The notes beneath the pieces are model-generated. The model did not search any database and was not told where the DNA came from. It saw only the letters and a program-made list of their open reading frames with translations. The position numbers and the translations under genes were made by a program. Below are positions 43,883 through 51,574 of a stretch of DNA of 64,000 nt, piece by piece. This DNA comes from Luteolibacter sp. LG18 (lineage in GTDB: Bacteria > Verrucomicrobiota > Verrucomicrobiia > Verrucomicrobiales > Akkermansiaceae), in NCBI RefSeq assembly GCF_036322585.1, contig NZ_AP024600.1, forward strand, positions 4,650,001-4,714,000, read 5' to 3'. The first letter of the stretch is position 1, and each line of letters opens with the position of its first letter.

Positions 43883-45151
43883 ATGGACAAACTGCTCGTT
43901 CACGGCGGCACCACCCTGCGGGGTGCGGTCAACATTTCCGGCTCGAAGAACGCCTCGCTGCCAATCCTGGCCGCCGCCCTGCTGACCGAAGAGGATTGCA
44001 TCATCCGCCGTGTCCCGGACGTGTCCGACACGAACTACATGGTGCAGATCCTCAATGCATTGGGAGCCGACGTCGAGCGCTCTTCCGGCACCGTCCGCGC
44101 GACCTGCGCGGACATTTCCGACACCGCCCCGTATGAACTGGTGCGCCGGATGCGCGCCTCGATCTGCGTGATGGGCCCGCTGCTGGCCCGCAAGCGCCGC
44201 GCCGTGGTCTCCCTGCCCGGCGGCTGCGTCATCGGCGACCGCCCGGTGGACCTCCACCTCCGCGGCCTGGAGGCGCTGGGCGCCAAGGTCGAGTTCGAGG
44301 GCGGCAACATCATCCTCACCGCTCCGGATGGCCTGAAGGGCGCGGAAATCAATCTCAGCGGCCCCCTCGGCCCGACCGTGCTGGGCACCGACAACGTGAT
44401 GATGGCCGCCACCCTGGCGGAAGGTATCACCGTGATCGAAGCCGCCGCCGCCGAGCCGGAGGTGCTGGACCTGGCCAATTTCCTCAACGCCATGGGCGCG
44501 AAGATCGAGGGTGCTGGCACCAGCCGCATCGTGATCGAGGGCGTCGAAAAGCTCCACGGTGTCGAGCACACCGTGATCCCGGACCGCATCGAAGCCGGCA
44601 CGTTCATGGCCGCCGCCGCGCTGGCGGGCGATGGCGTGACGCTGCGCCGCGTCTGTCGCGAGCACATGAAGTCGATCACCGCCGCCATCGAGGCGTCCGG
44701 CCACTCGGTCGAGTTCAATGCCGCCGGGGACGCCTGCACCATCCGCCGCGGCGAGAACCTCAAGGGCTGCAACCTGGTCACCGCCCCCTACCCCGGCTAC
44801 CCGACCGACATGCAGGCCCAGATGACCGCGCTGCTGGCCACCACCCCGGGCATCAGCGTGATCAAGGACACGATCTTCCCGCAGCGTTTCATGCACTGCG
44901 CCGAGCTGAAGCGCATGGGCGCGGACATCAAGGTCGACAACGGCACCGCCATCGTCCGCGGCGTGGACAAGCTTTCCGCCGCCCCGGTGATGGCCTCCGA
45001 CCTGCGCGCCTCCGCCGCCCTGGTGCTGGCCGCCCTCACCGCCACCGGCACCACCGCCATCAACCGCCTCTATCACATCGACCGCGGCTACGAGCACATC
45101 GACGAGAAGCTGCTCATGCTCGGTGCCGCGGTGGAGCGGGTGAAGGAATAG
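43883..45151 (+). CDS. murA: UDP-N-acetylglucosamine 1-carboxyvinyltransferase
   Basis: 422-aa cytoplasmic enzyme of the first committed step of peptidoglycan synthesis, adding enolpyruvate from PEP to UDP-GlcNAc. NISGSKNASLPILAA near the N-terminus, catalytic C115 in SLPGGCVIGDRPVDLHL, and the C-terminal LVLAALTATGTTAINRLYHIDRGYE identify it. C115 is the residue alkylated by fosfomycin, so the enzyme should be sensitive. Directly follows prmC. Confidence 0.97.
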   Translation: MDKLLVHGGTTLRGAVNISGSKNASLPILAAALLTEEDCIIRRVPDVSDTNYMVQILNALGADVERSSGTVRATCADISDTAPYELVRRMRASICVMGPLLARKRRAVVSLPGGCVIGDRPVDLHLRGLEALGAKVEFEGGNIILTAPDGLKGAEINLSGPLGPTVLGTDNVMMAATLAEGITVIEAAAAEPEVLDLANFLNAMGAKIEGAGTSRIVIEGVEKLHGVEHTVIPDRIEAGTFMAAAALAGDGVTLRRVCREHMKSITAAIEASGHSVEFNAAGDACTIRRGENLKGCNLVTAPYPGYPTDMQAQMTALLATTPGISVIKDTIFPQRFMHCAELKRMGADIKVDNGTAIVRGVDKLSAAPVMASDLRASAALVLAALTATGTTAINRLYHIDRGYEHIDEKLLMLGAAVERVKE

Positions 45152-45210
45152 GCGTTCCTTCATGGCTTGAGCTGGATTTCGGACGGGTTGTGCTTCCCGT
45201 CCACGCGTGG

Positions 45211-45238
45211 TTGATCCTGCATGGGGCGTCAATATGAT
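45211..45238 (+). promoter_or_regulatory. Candidate promoter of the zinc-ribbon protein gene
   Basis: TTGATC (45211-45216), 16 bp, TATGAT (45233-45238), the best -10 match in the window. The predicted transcript start near 45245 would put the ATG at 45248 two to four bases in, and rules out the ATG at 45221. Confidence 0.45.
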
Positions 45239-45247
45239 GTCATGCAA

Positions 45248-46531
45248 ATGGTCGACCGTATCCCATGCAAAACCCTTGGCTGCCCGAACACCATTCTCCC
45301 ATCCACGGCGGAGAAAACCCAAGGCCTTTGCATGCCTTGCGTCCACGCCGGACTGAGGTTGGAACGCGCGGAGTATATCCGGCAAAACCGCCGGGATCTA
45401 AATGAATTCGACGGCATTGAAGATGCCGTCGAAGGCCTGAAGATCATCCACCGGACACGCAGGCACGATCCACTGGTGAATTGGATCCCGCACCCCACTC
45501 CCACCGACAAGCTGTATGCCGATCTCAACGAGGAGCAACAAAGCCGTCTTGCAGCCTATGCGGAGTCGTTGATCGGCAGCGAGCGCAACCAGGAAGCCAA
45601 AGTGATCGTCGAATGTCTGGCCGCATTCACCAACGCGTCGTTGGAGAAGTGCCTTCGGGCATTCGCAGCACAAGATGAAACGGGGCCGACTTTGGCCTAT
45701 CGTCAAGCATCGGCGGAGATCCGGGACCACCTCATCTCCAAGGTGGATGGAAAGATAGAAAAATGGGAAATTCAGAAAAGGAACGCCATCCTTCTCTCTC
45801 TGGCCTGGATCGGCGATGAGGTCGTCGTTGAACTATTTGCCCACTGGCGAAAGCACCCTCCGGCTTGGCGTGATTCCCTCTATGTCGCCCCCGAGGATTA
45901 TGCTCGTGAAGCTGGATGGGAATTGGACGAGGCGGGAAAGCGCCGTGATCTTTATTTCCATCGTTGTAATAAGCTCCTCATAGGCCCATCGTCCGACCCG
46001 CGACAATTCCACGCCATTAGTGATTCGCAGGACTCCTGCCCATGGTGCCGGAGACAACTCGTTCACCTTTTCAGCATGATTCCAGCCAGCTTCGGCATGG
46101 AGAACCTGTTCGACTCCGGCGTGCGCGTGCAAGTGACCACCTGCGAGGTTTGCACCGATTTCGGAGTCGTCCTTGGCGAATATGACGAAACCGGATCCGG
46201 CAAATGGAGCACCTCGAATATCCGGCCCGAATACCTGCCCACTGATACCGATCATTGGGGCAAATTGCCCCGCAATCCCTTGCGTGTGGCTGGATCTCGG
46301 CCACCACTTGCGGCAGCCTGCGATTTCCTTCCGACGACATTTTCGCAGATCGGCGGGCATCCCACCTGGATTCAGGACGCCGCCTATCCCAACTGTCCGA
46401 AGTGTTCAAAGACCATGATGTTCCTGGCACAGGTGGATCATCCCGAGATGGGGAGCGATGCCGAAGGCAGAAGCTATGCGTTTGTTTGCCCACCTTGCCG
46501 GACCACCGCCACGAACTACCAGCAGACTTAG
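45248..46531 (+). CDS. Unknown protein with Cys-rich ends and a DUF1963-like C-terminus
   Basis: 427 aa, no clear family. The N-terminus carries C-x4-C...C-x2-C (PCKTLGCPNT, GLCMPCVHAG), a likely zinc ribbon. Further Cys pairs are CPWCRR, TTCEVCTDFG, CPKC and CPPCR. The C-terminus IGGHPTWIQDAAYPNCPKC then MMFLAQVDHPE resembles DUF1963/YwqG and PDCD2-like proteins. The codon and base composition is visibly more A/T-rich than the flanks (for example 45741-45790), suggesting acquisition. Starts at 45242 or 45221 are also open; 45248 is chosen on the promoter position. Confidence 0.6.
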   Translation: MVDRIPCKTLGCPNTILPSTAEKTQGLCMPCVHAGLRLERAEYIRQNRRDLNEFDGIEDAVEGLKIIHRTRRHDPLVNWIPHPTPTDKLYADLNEEQQSRLAAYAESLIGSERNQEAKVIVECLAAFTNASLEKCLRAFAAQDETGPTLAYRQASAEIRDHLISKVDGKIEKWEIQKRNAILLSLAWIGDEVVVELFAHWRKHPPAWRDSLYVAPEDYAREAGWELDEAGKRRDLYFHRCNKLLIGPSSDPRQFHAISDSQDSCPWCRRQLVHLFSMIPASFGMENLFDSGVRVQVTTCEVCTDFGVVLGEYDETGSGKWSTSNIRPEYLPTDTDHWGKLPRNPLRVAGSRPPLAAACDFLPTTFSQIGGHPTWIQDAAYPNCPKCSKTMMFLAQVDHPEMGSDAEGRSYAFVCPPCRTTATNYQQT

Positions 46532-46561
46532 CTTGAGTCTCACGACCTCGACTGAGCAGAC

Positions 46562-46864
46562 CTAATCCTGCGGCGAGTCCAATCCGAATGTCCGGAGGAA
46601 CGAGTCGATCTGTTCGTCGGACGCCTGCCAATCGGCCCCTCTGGCTTCCGCCATGGTAACGAGCCCCAACAACGCGACGGGATCCTCCGCTGACAGCTTG
46701 AGAGCATCGTTCTCGGCGTGCCAGATCTCCCCGCCATCTTCCTCCTCCAAGGAGCATCGAACCGAATACCCTTTGGCAACCAGCACGAGGTAGGCTGGCA
46801 CCAAGGCATTTCCCGCGTTGGCGATGGTGGTTTTGGGGACCATCGGGTTCACGGATTGTTTCAC
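46562..46864 (-). CDS. Small hypothetical protein coupled to the SufR-like regulator
   Basis: 100 aa, not recognised. GTG 46864 overlaps the regulator's stop (GTGA), arguing for translational coupling; an internal ATG at 46843 would give 93 aa. The sequence is mixed alpha/beta and acidic (LEEEDGGEIWHAENDALKL, ALLGLVTMAEARGADWQAS) with no membrane segment. Likely needed with the regulator or simply carried with it. Convergent with the gene at 45248. Confidence 0.55.
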   Translation of the reverse strand: MKQSVNPMVPKTTIANAGNALVPAYLVLVAKGYSVRCSLEEEDGGEIWHAENDALKLSAEDPVALLGLVTMAEARGADWQASDEQIDSFLRTFGLDSPQD

Positions 46865-47532
46865 GCCCCCTTCACGCCGAGCGTCGCCACCTCGAAATCG
46901 ACGCGCGCCGGGGCTCCCCCCTTGGTGCCGGGGATCTCGCGGCGGACGATCTTGGTGCCGAGTACCTGTTCCAGCATCCGCAACTCCATTGCGACCGCGG
47001 TGGGGTATTTTTCGAAGATCGGCAGCAGCGGGTGGTGGTACTCCTCGATCCGGAAGCCACGTTCCGGGTCGTACTTGCAGCGGCCGAAGCAGCCTTCCTT
47101 TTCCCGCAGTCCGGCGAGAAGGGTGGCTTTTTCCACCAGCGACTTCGCCTTGGAGAGCTTGGGGCGCCATTTCTCAAGCTGCTGCTGGAAATGCTGGAAC
47201 AGCAGCCGATCCGGCGCCGTCTCGCCGAACAGCGTCCGGATCGCGTCCAACAGGTCGAGGGTGAGGGTCACCCCGGCCTGGGGGAACAGCGCGTCGGCCT
47301 TGGCGGTGAGGCGGTAGAAGATTTCCGGGCGGCCGACCTGGGTGCGGGGCACACGCCAGCGTTCGAGGTAGCCGAGCTCCTTGAGGTCGTGGCAGTGCTG
47401 CTTGACGGTCATGTAGGCCATCTCCAGCCGTCGAGCCAACTCACTGACAGGCAATCCCCCACCGAGTTTCAATTCCTCGATGACAGCCACCCACTGGGGT
47501 TTGACGAGATCGCGGAAGCCGGGCAGAAACAT
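46861..47532 (-). CDS. Winged-helix transcriptional regulator, SufR-like but without cluster cysteines
   Basis: 223 aa. N-terminal winged helix (about 12-75): LPVSELARRLEMAYMTVKQH, LKELGYLERWRVPRTQVGRPE, a typical SufR/DeoR-type reader with wing. The C-terminal domain follows the SufR plan (CKYDPERGFRIEEYHHPLLP, then LRMLEQVLGTKIVRRE). However, the positions where SufR has iron-sulfur cysteines read His-His-Pro, Ala and Ala, so a redox cluster is unlikely. Divergent from kamA with a palindrome between them, so it probably controls kamA. ATG 47532 chosen. Confidence 0.7.
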   Translation of the reverse strand: MFLPGFRDLVKPQWVAVIEELKLGGGLPVSELARRLEMAYMTVKQHCHDLKELGYLERWRVPRTQVGRPEIFYRLTAKADALFPQAGVTLTLDLLDAIRTLFGETAPDRLLFQHFQQQLEKWRPKLSKAKSLVEKATLLAGLREKEGCFGRCKYDPERGFRIEEYHHPLLPIFEKYPTAVAMELRMLEQVLGTKIVRREIPGTKGGAPARVDFEVATLGVKGA

Positions 47533-47614
47533 GGTGTCCGGCGACGATTTGTTGGACGGGAAGCGGATGCCAGCGCAAAATGTCCGTTGCGCGCGCCAAA
47601 AGTGGGTCCATGGT

Positions 47615-47643
47615 TTGACAACCTTCGAACTAACACTAGTTTT
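47615..47643 (+). promoter_or_regulatory. kamA promoter and palindromic operator candidate
   Basis: Perfect -35 TTGACA (47615-47620), 17 bp, weak -10 AGTTTT (47638-47643). A perfect inverted repeat AACTA-ACAC-TAGTT at 47628-47641 covers the spacer and -10, placed for repression by the divergent SufR-like regulator. A TTCGAA hexamer sits at 47624-47629. Confidence 0.45.
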
Positions 47644-47654
47644 CGTCCAAGCCG

Positions 47655-48851
47655 ATGGCCAACCGCCCAACCGATTTTGACCCCGCCTTCCGGTCGCATG
47701 CACCGGGTTACTGGCCGGAGGATGCGATGGAAAACTGGAGCGACCACAAGTGGCAGCTCCGCAACCGCATCGATTCCCTTTCCGATCTCGAAAGCCGCCT
47801 CACGCTCACCGACGAGGAGCGCGCGGGCGTGCTGCTCGCCGGCACCAAGCTGGCGATGGCGATCACACCGCATTTCTTCAACCTGATCGACAAGGACGAT
47901 CCGGACTGCCCGATCCGCCGCCAGGTGATCCCGCGCATCGACGAGGGCTGGACCGCGCCGGAGGAAATGGCCGACCCGTGCGGCGAGGACAGCCACATGC
48001 CGGTGCCGGGGCTGGTCCACCGCTACCCGGACCGCGTCCTGTTCCTCGTGACCGACCGCTGCGCGTCCTACTGCCGCTATTGCACCCGCTCCCGGGTGGT
48101 GTCCGGCGTGGGCGAGCAGCATCTGGAGACCCAGATGGAGCAGGCTTTCCAGTATCTGGAGCGCACCCCGCAGGTGCGGGACGTGCTGCTGTCCGGCGGA
48201 GACCCCCTGCTCTTCAGCGATGACAAGCTCGACAAGATCCTGACCCGCCTGCGTTCGATCCCGCACATCCAGTTCGTGCGCATCGGCTCCCGCATCCCGA
48301 TCTTCCTGCCGCAGCGCATCACGCCGGAGCTGTGCGCGATGTTGAAGAAGCATCACCCGCTGTTCATCTCGGTGCACACCAACCACCCGCGCGAGCTGAC
48401 CACCGAGGTCCGCGACGCGCTCGGTCGCCTGGCCGACGCCGGGATTCCGCTGGGCAACCAGAGCGTGCTGCTGCGCGGCATCAACGACTCGGTGGAGGTC
48501 CAGAAGGCGCTCGTCCACAAGCTGCTGATGTGCCGGGTGAGGCCGTATTACCTCTACCAGTGCGACCTCATCACCGGCTCCTCGCACCTGCGCACCAGCG
48601 TGACGAAGGGTCTGGACATCATCGAAGGCCTGCGGGGCCACACCACTGGCTACGCCGTGCCGCAGTTCGTAATCGATGGCCCCGGCGGCGGCGGAAAGAT
48701 CCCGCTCAACCCGGAATACGTGGTCACCCGTGAACCGGGCCGCGTGATCCTGCGGAACTACGAGGGTGGCATCTTCGAATACGCCGAACCAACACCGATG
48801 CCCGCGGACGTGCTCACGGCGCTGCACGAGAAGGCGATGGAGACGGCGTGA
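47655..48851 (+). CDS. kamA: Lysine 2,3-aminomutase-family radical SAM enzyme
   Basis: 398 aa. Radical SAM cluster motif C136-x3-C140-x2-C143 (CASYCRYCTRSR). PLP-binding Lys K348 lies in DGPGGGGKIP, where KamA has its aldimine lysine. Substrate region LFISVHTNHPRELT and LRGINDSVEVQKAL is typical. Converts L-lysine to beta-lysine (osmolyte, antibiotic or EF-P modification precursor). No epmA/efp or beta-lysine acetyltransferase is adjacent, so the purpose is not evident. ATG 47655. Confidence 0.93.
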   Translation: MANRPTDFDPAFRSHAPGYWPEDAMENWSDHKWQLRNRIDSLSDLESRLTLTDEERAGVLLAGTKLAMAITPHFFNLIDKDDPDCPIRRQVIPRIDEGWTAPEEMADPCGEDSHMPVPGLVHRYPDRVLFLVTDRCASYCRYCTRSRVVSGVGEQHLETQMEQAFQYLERTPQVRDVLLSGGDPLLFSDDKLDKILTRLRSIPHIQFVRIGSRIPIFLPQRITPELCAMLKKHHPLFISVHTNHPRELTTEVRDALGRLADAGIPLGNQSVLLRGINDSVEVQKALVHKLLMCRVRPYYLYQCDLITGSSHLRTSVTKGLDIIEGLRGHTTGYAVPQFVIDGPGGGGKIPLNPEYVVTREPGRVILRNYEGGIFEYAEPTPMPADVLTALHEKAMETA

Positions 48852-48863
48852 GCCTCATCTTCC

Positions 48864-48887
48864 GTAGCTGAAGTGGTGACACTTCAG
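48864..48887 (+). repeat. REP-like hairpin (left arm of a pair)
   Basis: GTAG (48864-48867) then CTGAAGTG/CACTTCAG (48868-48875 with 48880-48887), perfect 8-bp stem, GTGA loop, 13 bp after the kamA stop. Confidence 0.8.
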
Positions 48888-48940
48888 GCAGAGCGGATTC
48901 CCGCATACGGAATCGCGCCCATTTCTCTTCAGGTTGCCTC

Positions 48941-49019
48941 GCCCCCCTTGGGGGGCAAAGCAGACCGGGAACAGGGGACAATCGGAAGCGAAAGAGAAAC
49001 GCCATCCGGAGGGATGGCG
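48941..49019. repeat. Two further hairpins between the paired REPs
   Basis: GCCCCCC-TT-GGGGGGC at 48941-48956 and CGCCATCC-GGAG-GGATGGCG at 49000-49019, both perfect. The second has the same 8-bp stem/4-nt loop design as the REPs, without GTAG. No coding potential is seen in this 221-bp gap between kamA and ppk2. Confidence 0.6.
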
Positions 49020-49033
49020 GGGATTCACCCAAC

Positions 49034-49057
49034 CGGAAGTGTCACCACTTCCGCTAC
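49034..49057 (-). repeat. REP-like hairpin (right, inverted arm of the pair)
   Basis: CGGAAGTG (49034-49041) pairs with CACTTCCG (49046-49053) around TCAC, followed by CTAC (49054-49057); on the minus strand GTAG-stem-GTGA-stem. Faces the copy at 48864 across the kamA/ppk2 convergent gap. Confidence 0.8.
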
Positions 49058-49072
49058 GATCGGAGAGAAATC

Positions 49073-49897
49073 TCAATCCCCCACGTGCACCGAGGACGGG
49101 TCCCAGTTGGGTTGCGGGAACTCCATCTTCAGCGAACGCAGTTTCTCGACCAACAGGTTCGCCACGCAGAGGTTGCGGTACCACTTGCGGTCGGCCGGGA
49201 TGACGTACCACGGGGCGTGCTCGGTGGAGGTCTTGCCGATCAGGTCCTCGTAGGCGTTCATGAAATCGCCCCAGCGGGCGCGGTCCTGGAGGTCGTCCGG
49301 ATTGAACTTCCAGTGCTTCACCGGGTTGGCGAGGCGGGCCTCCAGGCGCTTCTTCTGCTCGTCCTTGCTGATGTGGAGGAAGATCTTGATGATGGTGGTC
49401 CCCTCCTCGGCGAGCATGCGCTCGAACTCGGCGACGTGGCGGTAGCGGCGCTTCCAGACGTCGTCGCCGAAGAGCTTTTTCACCCGCACGGCGAGGATGT
49501 CCTCGTAGTGGCTGCGGTTGAAGATGACGAGCTGGCCGTTGCGTGGCACGTGGGGATGGACCCGCCAGAGGAAATCGTGCGCCAGTTCCTCCTCGCTCGG
49601 CTTTTTGAACGAGTGGACGTTGATGCCCTGGGGATCGATGCGGGAGAAGACGTGCTTGATGCAGCCGTCCTTGCCGCCGGTGTCCATGGCCTGGATCACC
49701 ACCAGCACGCGGTGTCTCTGCTGGGCGTAGAGGACCTTCTGGAGGTGCTGCAGTTCGTCCCGCAGCATGTCATAGGTGGCCTCGTGGTCGTCCTTGGTCA
49801 GGTCCTCCCACAACGTCTTCTCGGAGGTATCCACGGAGGCCATCTCGAACTTCGAGCCCGGCTTCACCAGATAACGATCGATCCCTTTGGACGGCAT
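49073..49897 (-). CDS. ppk2: Polyphosphate kinase 2, class III-like
   Basis: 274-aa enzyme using polyphosphate to phosphorylate nucleoside mono- or diphosphates. Walker A AMDTGGKDG, HSFKKPSEEELAHDFLWRVH, Walker B-type IFNRSHYEDILAVRV, ERMLAEEGTTIIKIFLHIS and TSTEHAPWYVIPADRKWYRN match closely the single-domain PPK2-III enzymes (Meiothermus, Deinococcus) that act on AMP and ADP. So it likely regenerates ATP from polyphosphate. Divergent from a ppx-like gene; a leaderless-type promoter precedes it. Confidence 0.94.
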   Translation of the reverse strand: MPSKGIDRYLVKPGSKFEMASVDTSEKTLWEDLTKDDHEATYDMLRDELQHLQKVLYAQQRHRVLVVIQAMDTGGKDGCIKHVFSRIDPQGINVHSFKKPSEEELAHDFLWRVHPHVPRNGQLVIFNRSHYEDILAVRVKKLFGDDVWKRRYRHVAEFERMLAEEGTTIIKIFLHISKDEQKKRLEARLANPVKHWKFNPDDLQDRARWGDFMNAYEDLIGKTSTEHAPWYVIPADRKWYRNLCVANLLVEKLRSLKMEFPQPNWDPSSVHVGD

Positions 49898-49903
49898 GGC
49901 GCA

Positions 49904-49932
49904 TTTATCCCGTTAGGCGCCGCCCCTGACAA
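49904..49932 (-). promoter_or_regulatory. Candidate ppk2 promoter (leaderless geometry)
   Basis: Minus strand TTGTCA (49932-49927), 17 bp, GATAAA (49909-49904). The ATG (49897) begins 7 positions past the -10, at the expected transcription start. Confidence 0.5.
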
Positions 49933-49969
49933 GTACGGACTGAAGCACCGGCTTGTCACATATTCCGGA

Positions 49970-49998
49970 TTGAAAGTAGCCCGCTCCGGGGTTCTGCT
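49970..49998 (+). promoter_or_regulatory. Candidate ppx-like gene promoter (leaderless geometry)
   Basis: TTGAAA (49970-49975), 17 bp, TCTGCT (49993-49998); ATG at 50005, again 7 positions past the -10. Back-to-back with the ppk2 promoter without overlap. Confidence 0.4.
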
Positions 49999-50004
49999 GG
50001 TTCG

Positions 50005-51561
50005 ATGCCGAAAGCACGGAAGCAGCAGCCACCCGCCCATGAACCGGCCGTGATCTCCACGGCACTGCACATCGGGGCGAGTTCGGTTTCCGTGATGGTC
50101 TGCGAGCAGGACGGCCAGACGATCCTACCGGTCGACTTCCTCGAGCAGCCCGCGCCGATCGCGCGGGACATTTTCCGCCGCGGCTCGCTGAGCCAGAGCA
50201 CCATCGAGCGGATCGTCTCGATCATCAAGGGCTACCAGAAGTCCCTGGCCGAGCTGGGCCTCGATCCCCACGGCATCACCCGCACGCTGGCGACGAACAT
50301 CCTCAGCGAGGCCACCAACCAGGAGGCGGTGCTCAATCGCATCCGGATCGCCTGCGGGCTGGACGTCTCGACGATCGACGACGGGGAGATGACCCGCCTG
50401 ATCTATCTGAAGACCCGCCGACGGCTGAAGGACATCCCGGCGATGAAGGAGCAGACCACGCTGGTGGTCCACGTCGGACCGGGCAACACCCGCGCGCTGT
50501 TGTTCCAGGGCGGGGCGATCGTCCGCTACACCAGCTACCGGCTGGGCACCCACCGCACCCGCGAGGCGGTGGAAGGCTCCCACGCCGAGGGCCCGGCGCT
50601 GCTGCGCGTGATCCGCGAGCACGCCTCCGGGAACCTGGCGCAGATCCGCTTCGACTACTCGGACGTGAAAATCGAGGCGCTGGTGGTGATCGGCTACGAG
50701 ATCCAGTCCATCACCCGCCAGCTCGCGAAACCCGGCCAGCCGTGCCCGGTGAAAACCCTGCGCCAGTTTGTGGCGGAGGCCTCGGTGCTCAGCGACGTGG
50801 AACTGGTGAAACGCTTCCAGCTCGATTACCAGACCGCCGAGGCGCTGGTCCCCTCGCTGGAGATCAACCTCGCCATCGCCGAACAGCTCGGGCTCGCCCA
50901 GCTCCACATCCCGGCCAGCGAATACGAGCAAGGGCTGCTCCACGACATCCTCATTTCCCGCGAGCTGACCGGCACCTTCGCCGACGAAGTGCTGCGCTCC
51001 GCGAAGATCATGGCCGGGCGCTACCAGTCCGACCCCCGCCACGGCGAGCACGTCGGCCGCCTGTGCTCGCGCTTCTTCGCCGAGATGGCGGACCTCCACC
51101 AGCTCACCGCCCACGACGCCCTGCTGCTCCAAGTCGCCGCCATCCTCCACGAGGTGGGCACCTACGTCAGCCCGCGCGCCCACCACAAGCACTCCGAGTA
51201 CATCATCCTGAACTCCGAGATCTTCGGACTGGACCGGCTGGACGTCACCATCGTGGCCCTCGTTTCCCGCTACCACCGCCACTCCGGCCCGAGCCCGACG
51301 CACCCGCACTACCAGGCACTTTCGACCGACAACCGCATCCGCGTGGCCAAGCTCGCGGCCCTGCTGCGCGTGGCGGACGCGCTCGAGCGGACCCACGACC
51401 AGCGCGTGAGCGAAATCGTGTTCCGCCGCGATGCCGACAAACTCCACCTGCGCCTGCCCGGCCTGGACGACGCCGCCGTCGAGCGGCTCGCGATGCAATC
51501 GAAGGGCGACCTTTTCCAACAGGTCTTCGGCCTCGAAATCGTGATCGACGACGACCTCTAA
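50005..51561 (+). CDS. ppx: Ppx/GppA-like protein with HD domain, altered phosphate loops
   Basis: 518 aa. N-terminal actin-like Ppx/GppA halves (about 15-310): TRTLATNILSEATNQEAVL is family-typical. However, the two phosphate-binding loops, normally DIGSNS and DIGGGSxE, read HIGASS (His22) and HVGPGNTR (His156), and the catalytic-Glu region is TIDDGEMTRLIYL. The C-terminal HD domain (about 320-480) is intact: H-G-EHV, LLLQVAAILHEVG, HHKHSEYI. It may be a regulatory pseudo-phosphatase or act on another phosphate. First gene of ppx-ppk1-unknown; 13 bp to ppk1. Confidence 0.85.
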   Translation: MPKARKQQPPAHEPAVISTALHIGASSVSVMVCEQDGQTILPVDFLEQPAPIARDIFRRGSLSQSTIERIVSIIKGYQKSLAELGLDPHGITRTLATNILSEATNQEAVLNRIRIACGLDVSTIDDGEMTRLIYLKTRRRLKDIPAMKEQTTLVVHVGPGNTRALLFQGGAIVRYTSYRLGTHRTREAVEGSHAEGPALLRVIREHASGNLAQIRFDYSDVKIEALVVIGYEIQSITRQLAKPGQPCPVKTLRQFVAEASVLSDVELVKRFQLDYQTAEALVPSLEINLAIAEQLGLAQLHIPASEYEQGLLHDILISRELTGTFADEVLRSAKIMAGRYQSDPRHGEHVGRLCSRFFAEMADLHQLTAHDALLLQVAAILHEVGTYVSPRAHHKHSEYIILNSEIFGLDRLDVTIVALVSRYHRHSGPSPTHPHYQALSTDNRIRVAKLAALLRVADALERTHDQRVSEIVFRRDADKLHLRLPGLDDAAVERLAMQSKGDLFQQVFGLEIVIDDDL

Positions 51562-51574
51562 CTCTTTCCCCACG

